A stretch of DNA of 64,000 bases from Flagellimonas olearia (GTDB lineage Bacteria > Bacteroidota > Bacteroidia > Flavobacteriales > Flavobacteriaceae), in assembly GCF_009184425.1 (NCBI RefSeq), contig NZ_WELG01000002.1:1116001-1180000 (forward strand), written 5' to 3'. Shown piece after piece: positions 33,770-41,115 of the stretch. A program made the translations under genes and the position numbers. Within the stretch, counting starts at the first letter, position 1; each line of letters starts with the position of its first letter. A model generated the notes under the pieces. That model saw nothing but the letters and a program-made list of their open reading frames with translations. It did not search any database and was not told where the DNA came from.

Positions 33770-34627
33770 TTATTGACCGTAGGCTTTCGCCGTTTGCGTT
33801 GAACTTCCCAGTCCATCAATGCCCAATTCCACTACATCTCCCGGTTTTAGGTAGGTGGGGGGTTTTAGGCCCAGTCCCACTCCAAAAGGGGTTCCGGTGG
33901 AAATCACATCACCGGGCAGCAGGGTCATAAATTGACTGATGTAGCTGATTTGTGTTGGAATGTCAAAGATGAAATCCGAAGTGCTGCTGTCCTGCATCAT
34001 CTTCCCATTCAGCTTGAGCCAGAGGCGAAGTGCATGAGGGTCTTTGATTTCATCGGGAGTGGCGATAAAGGGTCCAAGAGGGGCAAAGGTGTCACAGCTT
34101 TTTCCTTTTACCCACTGACCTTCACGTTCCAATTGAAATGCACGTTCGCTGTAATCGTTGTGCAATACATAACCGGCCACATGGTCCAAGGCCTGTTCTT
34201 TGGAAACATAGGATGCTTTTTTGCTGATAACAATGGCAAGTTCCACTTCCCAATCCGTCTTTTCACTGTTCTTGGGGATGACCAAATCGTCATTGGGTCC
34301 TACAATGGCCGAGGTGGCCTTGAAGAACAATACAGGTTCCTTGGGCACGGCCATACCACCTTCGGCGGCATGCTTGGCATAATTTAGTCCTACGCAAACC
34401 ATTTTGGATGGTCTTTGCAACGGAGCCCCCAAGCGGGTCTCCTTGGAAACCTCTGGGCAATTGGAACCATTTTCCTTAAGCCAATCGGTTAATCTGGCCA
34501 GGCCGTCACCTCCAAAAAAATCTTCGTTGTAATCTTGGCCAAAGGCTGAAACATCCAACCATTTGCCATCTTCCGTCTGTACACCGGGTTTCTCTTTTCC
34601 TTCTTCACCAAATCGTATCAGTTTCAT
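33770..34627 (-). CDS. FAH-family 2,4-diketo-3-deoxy-L-fuconate hydrolase
   Basis: This 285-residue fumarylacetoacetate-hydrolase-fold enzyme carries the signature VGLNYAKHAAE, the metal ligands in DWEVELAIV (E-x-E) and HNDYSERAFQ (Asp), and the loop GKSCDTFAPLGPF. The characterised relatives in fuconate operons cleave 2,4-diketo-3-deoxy-L-fuconate into pyruvate and L-lactate. The neighbours upstream (ketodeoxyfuconate dehydrogenase) and further along (fuconate dehydratase, fuconolactonase) provide its substrate, and the operon's last gene can use the lactate. Cytoplasmic. It lies 73 bases after the dehydrogenase stop, the largest gap of the operon. Confidence 0.88.
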   Translation of the reverse strand: MKLIRFGEEGKEKPGVQTEDGKWLDVSAFGQDYNEDFFGGDGLARLTDWLKENGSNCPEVSKETRLGAPLQRPSKMVCVGLNYAKHAAEGGMAVPKEPVLFFKATSAIVGPNDDLVIPKNSEKTDWEVELAIVISKKASYVSKEQALDHVAGYVLHNDYSERAFQLEREGQWVKGKSCDTFAPLGPFIATPDEIKDPHALRLWLKLNGKMMQDSSTSDFIFDIPTQISYISQFMTLLPGDVISTGTPFGVGLGLKPPTYLKPGDVVELGIDGLGSSTQTAKAYGQ

Positions 34628-34700
34628 ATAGGTAGTATTTTTGCTTTTGAATTATGTGAATTTTATATTCTGTAATCGTTTCTTTTTGATTGGTCTTGCA

Positions 34701-35471
34701 CTATCCGTTCAATTTGATAAAACCACCATCAATGGGAAAATCCGTTCCTGTGATGAAAGAGGCTTCATCGGAACATAGATAAAGGGCAAGACTGGCCACT
34801 TCCTCCGGTTTTCCCATACGGCCAATGGGTTGGGTCTTGGACAATTTCTCAAACATTTCCTTTTCCTTGCCCGGATAGTTCTTGGCCAAGAAGCCATCCA
34901 CAAAAGGGGTGTGTACCCGTGCCGGGGATATGCAGTTACATCGGATGCCGTTTTCCACATAATCCTTGGCCACGGAATAGGTCATGGTCAGCACGGCCCC
35001 TTTGGTCATCGAATAGGCAAACCTATCCGAAATGCCCACCGATGAGGCAATGGAGGCCATGTTAAGGATAACCCCAGAGCCTTGCTCCTTCATTCTGCCA
35101 ATAACGGCATGGATGCAGTTATAGACTCCTTTGATGTTCACTTGGTACAGTCGGTCCATATCGGCTTCCGAAGTACCTTCAATATTGCCCACATGGGCTA
35201 TCCCGGCATTGTTGACCAAAATGTTCACTTGGGGAATCCCGTTGATGACTTGCTTTACCTGTTGGTGATTGGAAACATCGCATTGATGAAAATATGCAGT
35301 GCCTCCCAAATCCTGGATTTCTTGGGCGGTTTTCTCTCCTTCTTCACTGTTGTACTCTAAAAGGTGGACCGTGGCCCCATTCTCGGCAAACTTTAGGGAA
35401 ATAGCCTTTCCAATACCACTGGCACCACCGGTGATCAAAGCTATTTTTCCTTTTAAATTGAATGCGCTCAT
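34701..35471 (-). CDS. SDR family 2-keto-3-deoxy-L-fuconate dehydrogenase
   Basis: A 256-residue short-chain dehydrogenase with intact motifs: TGGASGIG (14-21), NNAG (87-90), Ser140 and Y153-SMT-K157. Glu39 at the end of the second strand favours NAD. The segment RCNCISPARVHTPFV matches ketodeoxyfuconate dehydrogenases and the related BDH2-type enzymes. It would oxidise C4 of 2-keto-3-deoxy-L-fuconate, making the 2,4-diketo substrate of the next gene. It starts 13 bases after sulfatase 3. Unlike the fucose dehydrogenase at 21041-21820, its catalytic Lys is conserved. Confidence 0.88.
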   Translation of the reverse strand: MSAFNLKGKIALITGGASGIGKAISLKFAENGATVHLLEYNSEEGEKTAQEIQDLGGTAYFHQCDVSNHQQVKQVINGIPQVNILVNNAGIAHVGNIEGTSEADMDRLYQVNIKGVYNCIHAVIGRMKEQGSGVILNMASIASSVGISDRFAYSMTKGAVLTMTYSVAKDYVENGIRCNCISPARVHTPFVDGFLAKNYPGKEKEMFEKLSKTQPIGRMGKPEEVASLALYLCSDEASFITGTDFPIDGGFIKLNG

Positions 35472-35484
35472 CTGTAAATTGGTT

Positions 35485-37092
35485 TTAGTTTGAAGCCGAA
35501 CTGTTCGCGTCGGTAAATTGTACTATCTGTTTCCAAAGCTTCCCATTCAAAGGCATTTCGTTGGATTGGGTGTTGCCTGGCGTGCTTCGTCCATTGGCGA
35601 TCAAGGATATCATCTCCGCTTTTAGTTCTTTCACAACCTCAGGATATTTTTCTTGAAGGTTTTCTTGTTCTGATATATCCGTGGTCAGGTCATATAATTG
35701 ATACGCCGGAAGACCTTCCTCTTCTTTTGAATTTGGTTTAGGCGAACTCCACCCTCCCGAACCGGGGGCAAAAATCAATTTCCATTTTCCTTTTCGTAGG
35801 GCAAAACTCCCGTTTATGGAATGATGGACGATTGATGTGCGTCCGTAGTCGGATGAAGGGGAATCCAATAATAAGGGCAGCATGGAAAAACTGTCCTCAC
35901 CTTCATTTTCCTGAAGTTGGATCCCAGTGATTTCTGCAGCAGTTGCGAAGAAATCCGTGGTGCAGATAGTCTGGTCCGAAGAGCTTCCCGGCTGCACTTT
36001 TTGGGGCCATTTTACAATGAAGGGAACCCGATGGCCTCCCTCATAGATATCGGCCTTATGACCCCGGAACACATAGCTGGGGTCGTGTCCTTTTTCAGCC
36101 AAAACGGCAAAATCCGCTTGGGGGGAACACCCATTGTCGCTGGTAAAGATGACCATGGTTTCCTCTTCAATCCCGGTTTCCTTTAAAACTTGGGCCAGTT
36201 GCCCCATATAATCATCGATCATCATCATGAAATCCGCGTAGGGATTGATGTTGCTCTTTCCTTGCCACTCCTCAGTGGGAAGGATGGGGGTATGTGGTGA
36301 AGGCAAGGCCAGATATAAAAAGAAAGGTTCTTCTTTGTTGGCTCTTTCCTTGATATGCGCGAAAGACTTTCTGAAAAAATTGGGAGTCACATCTTCATGG
36401 ATGAAATCCTTGGAGGTAGGACCCTTGCGCCACCAGGTGTATTTGCCGGTATCTTCCGTGATGGAGTTCGGAACCATGGTGGCCTTCCCATTTTCAACGT
36501 AGACATAGGGGGCCATATCCAAAGAGCCCGAATGGCCATAAGTATAATCAAAACCAAGGCTGTTGGGGCCGTTGGTAATCGGTTTTGAAAAATCGATGTT
36601 GCTGAAATCTTCGTGGTTCCATCCTTCCCCAAGCGTGCTGTCGGTCGATTGAAGTGCCCAATCCCAGCCCAAGTGCCATTTTCCGATGAATGCGGTGTGG
36701 TAACCCTGTTTTTTGAGCAAGGAGGCCACGGTAGTCCTTTCGTTAGGAATGAGTGCTTTTGAAGCCCCGGTGAGCACGCCGCTTTTCAATGGGCTTCGCC
36801 AGTTGTATCGGCCAGTGAGAATGCTATAACGGGTTGGTGTGCATACCGCCGATGAGGTATGGGCATCGGTAAATTTCATTCCCTCTGCGGCCAGTTGATC
36901 TATGGCCGGGGTCTTTATTTTCCCATGCGGGTTAAAGGCCCCAATATCCCCATAGCCCAAATCATCCGCCAACACATAGATGATGTTGGGGCGTACCTGA
37001 ACTTCACTGCTCTCCTTTACGGTCTTTTTGCAACCTAGGATGGGCAAAGCCAATAGCAGCAGTGTGGTTATATGTTTGCCATAGGTGATCAT
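35485..37092 (-). CDS. Type I sulfatase (arylsulfatase A-like), lipoprotein
   Basis: A 535-residue lipoprotein (lipobox PILGC, Cys21) with the metal motif LADDLGYGD, formylglycine motif CTPTR (Cys84) followed by YSILTGRYNWRS, IGKWHLGWD, and the second metal site FTSDNGCSP. GGHRVPFIVKWP is also conserved. This is the arylsulfatase-A-like group. The start forms an ATGA overlap with the GH29 stop (37089-37092), so it is translationally coupled to that fucosidase, suggesting linked action such as desulfation of fucose before or after cleavage. The sulfate position is not deducible. Confidence 0.93.
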   Translation of the reverse strand: MITYGKHITTLLLLALPILGCKKTVKESSEVQVRPNIIYVLADDLGYGDIGAFNPHGKIKTPAIDQLAAEGMKFTDAHTSSAVCTPTRYSILTGRYNWRSPLKSGVLTGASKALIPNERTTVASLLKKQGYHTAFIGKWHLGWDWALQSTDSTLGEGWNHEDFSNIDFSKPITNGPNSLGFDYTYGHSGSLDMAPYVYVENGKATMVPNSITEDTGKYTWWRKGPTSKDFIHEDVTPNFFRKSFAHIKERANKEEPFFLYLALPSPHTPILPTEEWQGKSNINPYADFMMMIDDYMGQLAQVLKETGIEEETMVIFTSDNGCSPQADFAVLAEKGHDPSYVFRGHKADIYEGGHRVPFIVKWPQKVQPGSSSDQTICTTDFFATAAEITGIQLQENEGEDSFSMLPLLLDSPSSDYGRTSIVHHSINGSFALRKGKWKLIFAPGSGGWSSPKPNSKEEEGLPAYQLYDLTTDISEQENLQEKYPEVVKELKAEMISLIANGRSTPGNTQSNEMPLNGKLWKQIVQFTDANSSASN

Positions 37093-38429
37093 CTGAGGGT
37101 TATTTCCAAGATAGTATCTATGGGGTCTTGACGGTCTTCCGGAATTTTCAACAAAAGGCCATAATCGTTGAGTTCATGGGTCACTTTTTGCTGGGTACCG
37201 TAATAGGTTATCTGCTTGATCCGTTGGTTGAATCCTTCCATAAAGACCACGTCCTTGTTCTGCAACAGGTGCACGTAGATCGTTTTCCCTTTTTGGGTGG
37301 TAGCGTATTCATCGGTTGGGCCCGAAGGTCCCGCTTTGGTCCCGTAAATGGTCTCTCCATTTTTACGCAACCAGTCTCCCATTTGTTTTAGGGATTCCTT
37401 GTGCTCATCCTGGATTTTTCCATTGGGCATTGGTCCTACGTTCAGCAAAAGATTGCTACCATAACCGGCGGCTTTTACAATGTACTGTACCAGCTCTTTT
37501 TCGGATTTGTGTTTTCTGTCCTGAAGGTTGAAACCCCACGATCCATTGATGGTCTCACAAACTTCAAAGGGCAGTTGGCCTATGTCGGATTCCGAGGTGC
37601 CAAAGCCTGTGGTGTTTCTTCCGGGAAGGTCTTTTTCGAACATTTGAAAGTCTTCTCCTTCAATGGGGGCAATGTGGTGGTTGTTCCCGATCAGACATTG
37701 GGGTTGAAGGTCATGGATTAGTTTATAAATTTCATCATAGTGCCAATCCACCTTTAGTTTTCCAAATTTCTTGCCGTCCCATTCTTTTTGGTCCCAATGG
37801 CCATCAAACCAAATTCCACCGATATCGCCGTAATTGGTCAAAAGCTCTGTTAGCTGGGCCTTCATGAATTCAATATAGTCGTCCCATTCCCCTTCACCTC
37901 TTCCAGGAATGCCATTGCCTGTTCTTCCCCTTGGATAGTAATCATCCCGGTTCCAATCTAATAGGGAGTAATAGAAAAATAGTTTGATATCCTGTTTTCT
38001 GCACGCCTCGGCCAATTGCTTCAACACATCTTTTCCATAGGGAGTGCTGTCCACAATGTTGTAATCGCTTGCCTTGGTATCGAACATGGAAAAGCCATCA
38101 TGGTGCCGGCTGGTGATGGTGATATACTTCATACCGGCATCCTTGGCCATTTTTACCCACTCGTCAGCATCAAAATCTATCGGGTTGAAAAAAGCAGGCA
38201 ATTTTTCATAGGCATCAACGGGAATGTTCTGATTGTTCATGACCCATTCGCCATCGCCTAGAATGCTGTAGACTCCCCAGTGCACAAACAATCCAAACTT
38301 GGCTTCTTGGAACCATTGTCTGGCCTCAAGGTTTTCGGGAGAAGGTTGATAGTTTTGTTGACCTTGGCCATGGCCCAGCAGGCTACAAAAAAGGATTAGG
38401 GCAGTACAGATTTTTGCTAGATGTTTCAT
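37089..38429 (-). CDS. GH29 alpha-L-fucosidase, third copy
   Basis: A secreted enzyme of 446 residues starting at the ATG at 38429, which overlaps the fuconate dehydratase stop as ATGA. The signal peptide is KICTALILFCSLLGHGQ. Barrel motifs are EAKFGLFVHWGVYS, SRHHDGFSMFDTKASDY, and the nucleophile Asp209 in IGGIWFDGHWDQKEW. A C-terminal beta domain holds IKQITYYGTQQKV. No carbohydrate-binding module is fused. It is coupled at both ends to the dehydratase and sulfatase 3, the first three genes of the operon, so its expression should respond early to fucose. It removes alpha-L-fucose outside the cytoplasm. Confidence 0.93.
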   Translation of the reverse strand: MKHLAKICTALILFCSLLGHGQGQQNYQPSPENLEARQWFQEAKFGLFVHWGVYSILGDGEWVMNNQNIPVDAYEKLPAFFNPIDFDADEWVKMAKDAGMKYITITSRHHDGFSMFDTKASDYNIVDSTPYGKDVLKQLAEACRKQDIKLFFYYSLLDWNRDDYYPRGRTGNGIPGRGEGEWDDYIEFMKAQLTELLTNYGDIGGIWFDGHWDQKEWDGKKFGKLKVDWHYDEIYKLIHDLQPQCLIGNNHHIAPIEGEDFQMFEKDLPGRNTTGFGTSESDIGQLPFEVCETINGSWGFNLQDRKHKSEKELVQYIVKAAGYGSNLLLNVGPMPNGKIQDEHKESLKQMGDWLRKNGETIYGTKAGPSGPTDEYATTQKGKTIYVHLLQNKDVVFMEGFNQRIKQITYYGTQQKVTHELNDYGLLLKIPEDRQDPIDTILEITLR

Positions 38430-39742
38430 AGGGTTGAGGTTTGAAGGGTGTTCCACACTTTTCCATTGGGGAAGGCATGGTCTTCCAAAGATTGTTCTTT
38501 CATTTGGATGCTATACCCAGGCATACTGGGGGGCATGTAGGCCCCGTTTTTAATGACCACAGGGTCCAAGAAATGTTCGTGGAGGTGGTCCACATATTCA
38601 ATGACCCGGCCTTCCATGCTACCACTAATGCAGATGTAGTCTATCATGGAGAGGTGTTGCACATACTCGCATAGCCCCACTCCACCGGCATGGGGGCACA
38701 CGGGAATATTGAATTTGGCGGCCATGAGCAATATGGCCAGGTTTTCATTGACGCCACCGACCCGGCAACTGTCTATCTGGCAAATATCAAAAGACCCGGC
38801 CTGCATCAATTGTTTAAAAATGACCCGATTTTGGCAGTGTTCCCCCGTGGCTACTTTGATAGGGGCAACGGCCTTGGCGATTTTGGCATGTCCCAAGATA
38901 TCATCTGGGCTTGTAGGCTCCTCGATCCAATATGGGTTGAACTTTTTGAGTTGGGCCATATTATCGATGGCTTCCTGCACATCCCATTTTTGGTTGGCGT
39001 CCATCATCAATTTAAGGTCATTCCCAATTTCTTCCCGGATAAGTGCCGCCCTACGCATATCGTCCTGTAGGTCGGAACCTACTTTCATCTTCATATGGGA
39101 AAAGCCTTCTTCTTTGGCTTCTCGGCATAGGCGTCTCACTTTTTCATCGGAATAACCCAACCAACCTGCTGAGGTGGTATAGGCAGGGTAGCCATCGCTC
39201 AATAGAGCATCAATGCGCTCTTTCTTGGTGGACTCCTGTTTTTTCAAGATCTCCAAGGCCTCTGCAGGCGTAATGGCATCGGTAATGTATGTGAAATCAA
39301 CACAGGAGAGCAGTTCTTCTGGGCTCATATCCGCAATGAGTTTCCAAAGTGGTTTCCCCTCTGTTTTTGCATACAGGTCCCAAACGGCATTGACCAAAGC
39401 CCCGGTTGCCAGATGTATGACTCCTTTTTCAGGTCCCAGCCATCGCAATTGGCTGTCACCTGTGACCATTTTCCAAAAAGCGCCCATGTTGGCCGTAAAG
39501 CTTTCCAAGCTTTTGCCCACAACCAAATGGGACATGGCTTGGATGGCGGCGGCGCAGATTTCATTGCCCCGACCTATAGTAAAGGTAAGCCCATGGCCTT
39601 CCAGGTTCTTGGGATGGTCTGTTTTTAAAATGACATAGGCCGCCGAATAATCGGGGTCAGGATTCATGGCATCTGAACCATCCAGTGATTTGCTGGTAGG
39701 AAAGCGGATATCGCGCACTTCTAGGGCTGTTATTGTAAGCAT
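38426..39742 (-). CDS. fucD: L-fuconate dehydratase (enolase superfamily)
   Basis: This 438-residue enolase-superfamily enzyme has all expected residues, with numbering equal to the characterised Xanthomonas protein as far as I recall it: Lys218 and Lys220 in KMKVG, Asp248, Glu274 and Glu301 as magnesium ligands, and His351 in CPHAGG. It dehydrates L-fuconate to 2-keto-3-deoxy-L-fuconate in the cytoplasm. It is the first gene of the 16-gene operon, with a perfect -7 box 27 bases upstream, and its stop overlaps the next start (ATGA). It is the strongest single marker that the operon handles L-fucose. Confidence 0.95.
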   Translation of the reverse strand: MLTITALEVRDIRFPTSKSLDGSDAMNPDPDYSAAYVILKTDHPKNLEGHGLTFTIGRGNEICAAAIQAMSHLVVGKSLESFTANMGAFWKMVTGDSQLRWLGPEKGVIHLATGALVNAVWDLYAKTEGKPLWKLIADMSPEELLSCVDFTYITDAITPAEALEILKKQESTKKERIDALLSDGYPAYTTSAGWLGYSDEKVRRLCREAKEEGFSHMKMKVGSDLQDDMRRAALIREEIGNDLKLMMDANQKWDVQEAIDNMAQLKKFNPYWIEEPTSPDDILGHAKIAKAVAPIKVATGEHCQNRVIFKQLMQAGSFDICQIDSCRVGGVNENLAILLMAAKFNIPVCPHAGGVGLCEYVQHLSMIDYICISGSMEGRVIEYVDHLHEHFLDPVVIKNGAYMPPSMPGYSIQMKEQSLEDHAFPNGKVWNTLQTSTL

Positions 39743-39768
39743 AAAGATTAAACTAGTGTGAATCTTAC

Positions 39769-39776
39769 CAAAATTA
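39769..39776 (-). promoter_or_regulatory. -7 box of the fucose operon promoter
   Basis: On the minus strand TAATTTTG is a perfect TAnnTTTG -7 element. It predicts a start near 39762 and a 20-base leader to the fucD ATG. A TTTG at 39803-39806 is a possible -33 element but the spacing (26) is longer than usual, as might fit an activator-dependent promoter. It lies between the AraC terminator and fucD. Confidence 0.6.
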
Positions 39777-39803
39777 GAAGTGCTAGGGCTTATACGCTAC
39801 CTC

Positions 39804-39831
39804 AAAAAGTACCGAATTCAGTACTTTTTTT
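39804..39831. terminator. Hairpin terminator after the AraC gene
   Basis: AAAAAGTAC (39804-39812) pairs with GTACTTTTT (39821-39829) around an eight-base loop, and T-runs flank both sides so it could work in both directions. It lies 17 bases after the AraC stop and upstream of the fucose operon's -7 box, separating the regulator transcript from the operon. Confidence 0.65.
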
Positions 39832-39845
39832 GCCTTAATACAAAA

Positions 39846-40715
39846 TCAACCGGATTTTTTGTAGGATTTGATGTAATCAGTAGGGGAAATGGCTTTTATG
39901 GCTTTGAACTGTCGATTAAAGTTGGAAATGTTATTGAACCCTGATTCATAAGCGGCTCCCGCAATGCTGTTCTCACTTTCAAGCAATAGCTTGCAGGCAT
40001 ATCCAATGCGTATTTCGTTGAGATAACGGGTAAAAGGTTTTCGGTGGATCCTTTTAAAGAATCGGCTGAATGCGGATGGGTTCATCCCGACCAATTCGGC
40101 CACATTGTTTAAGTTGACATCACTCTTGAAATTGTCAAAAATGTATTCGTATACTTTGCGGAGTCTTTCATTTTCAATTTGTCCAAAGCTGTTCACATAT
40201 CCAATGCTGGACAATAACTCATATTCTTTATGTCTGGCCAATTGGTTCAGCAGCTCGATGAGGGCTATGGCTTTGGAAAAGGGGTCCAAGGAAAGCATGT
40301 TTTCAAAGGATTCGTAAATGGCTGCTGGAATGGTATGGAACTTAATACCCCTCAACGCGGTACGAAGCATGAGTCCAATATGTGAAAATTCAGGGGACTT
40401 GAATAAGTGGTCACCTAAAAAATCCTCGGTAAAATGGATGGATATGGCTTCGGCGGCATCAGGGACATCTTCCTCAAAATAGGATTCATCGTTTAACCAC
40501 ATATGGGGTAGGTTCTTCCCCAAGAGCACTACTTCTCCCACTTGGAATTTTTGGATGCTGTCACCGATAAACCGCGTGCCCGTACTCTTCTTGATCATCA
40601 CCAGTTCCAACTCCGCATGATAGTGCCAAATCTTTAAAAAATGGGGATACCGGTTGTGCGTGATGGTAAAGGAAGAACCGGTATTGCTCCTGCGGTTTAG
40701 CAAGTGAAGTTTCAT
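39846..40715 (-). CDS. AraC-family transcriptional regulator (cupin plus HTH)
   Basis: This 289-residue regulator has an N-terminal cupin-like sensing domain (about 15-110; HNRYPHFLKIWHYHAELELVM, VVLLGKNLPHMW). The C-terminal double helix-turn-helix (about 190-285) contains NLNNVAELVGMNPSAFSRFF, a GYACKLLLESENSIAGAAYESGF helix and FKAIKAISPTDYI. Such proteins bind a small sugar effector and activate nearby operons. It lies directly upstream of the 16-gene fucose operon on the same strand, so it is the likely regulator; the effector may be fucose or a pathway intermediate (inference). It is divergent from the GMC oxidoreductase gene, with a 400-base shared upstream region. Confidence 0.9.
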   Translation of the reverse strand: MKLHLLNRRSNTGSSFTITHNRYPHFLKIWHYHAELELVMIKKSTGTRFIGDSIQKFQVGEVVLLGKNLPHMWLNDESYFEEDVPDAAEAISIHFTEDFLGDHLFKSPEFSHIGLMLRTALRGIKFHTIPAAIYESFENMLSLDPFSKAIALIELLNQLARHKEYELLSSIGYVNSFGQIENERLRKVYEYIFDNFKSDVNLNNVAELVGMNPSAFSRFFKRIHRKPFTRYLNEIRIGYACKLLLESENSIAGAAYESGFNNISNFNRQFKAIKAISPTDYIKSYKKSG

Positions 40716-40901
40716 GGGATATCAATATCAATGCGCATAAATATACATATTATATAAAAACAAACCTGTTTAGGTAAAAAAAGTACACTTGAATAACCTT
40801 TGTAGGGAGGTGAATAGGATTGTTGTGGTTGGAGTCGGTAGAGGATTTTAATGAAAATTTATGTAAGCTGCTTTTTAAAGGTTTTATATACTTTTTTTAT
40901 G

Positions 40902-40932
40902 CGTTAATCTATTTGAACCCGTCGTTGGTCTA
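40902..40932 (+). promoter_or_regulatory. LytTR-type 21-bp-spaced direct repeat upstream of the GMC gene
   Basis: GCGTTAATCTA is followed exactly 21 bases later by TCGTTGGTCTA, with the two GTT cores at 40903 and 40924. This pair of similar half-sites two helical turns apart is the arrangement known for LytTR-binding sites. The word TTGGTCTAAAAA recurs at other starts in this locus (46523, 48360 and, as TTGGTCGAAA, 48702). The regulator encoded at 44665-45396 is the natural candidate. The rest of the 400-base region 40716-41115 holds the GMC promoter candidate and no gene. Confidence 0.55.
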
Positions 40933-41030
40933 AAAAATTAAAGATGCTTTGTTGAAAATTGGGAATATTATCAATATGCCATAAAAAAGTTGTTTTGGCT
41001 GTGAAAATTCAGGATTTTGATGTGCAATTA

Positions 41031-41061
41031 TTGCCGTATTGAATTTTTACCCCTATTTTTC
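41031..41061 (+). promoter_or_regulatory. Candidate promoter of the GMC oxidoreductase gene
   Basis: TTGC at 41031-41034 is separated by 19 bases from TATTTTTC (41054-41061), a one-mismatch TAnnTTTG box. The predicted start is about 45 bases before the ATG at 41116. It is about 120 bases downstream of the LytTR-type repeat. Confidence 0.35.
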
Positions 41062-41115
41062 GTTCTTGGGGAGCCAATTCCTACATTTAATTCATAAAAA
41101 AGAAGTTTTGACGCA

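Noticed and set aside
41031-41061. Treating the GMC promoter candidate as certain
   Set aside because: The -7 box has one mismatch and its distance from the repeat (about 120 bases) is larger than expected for direct activation.
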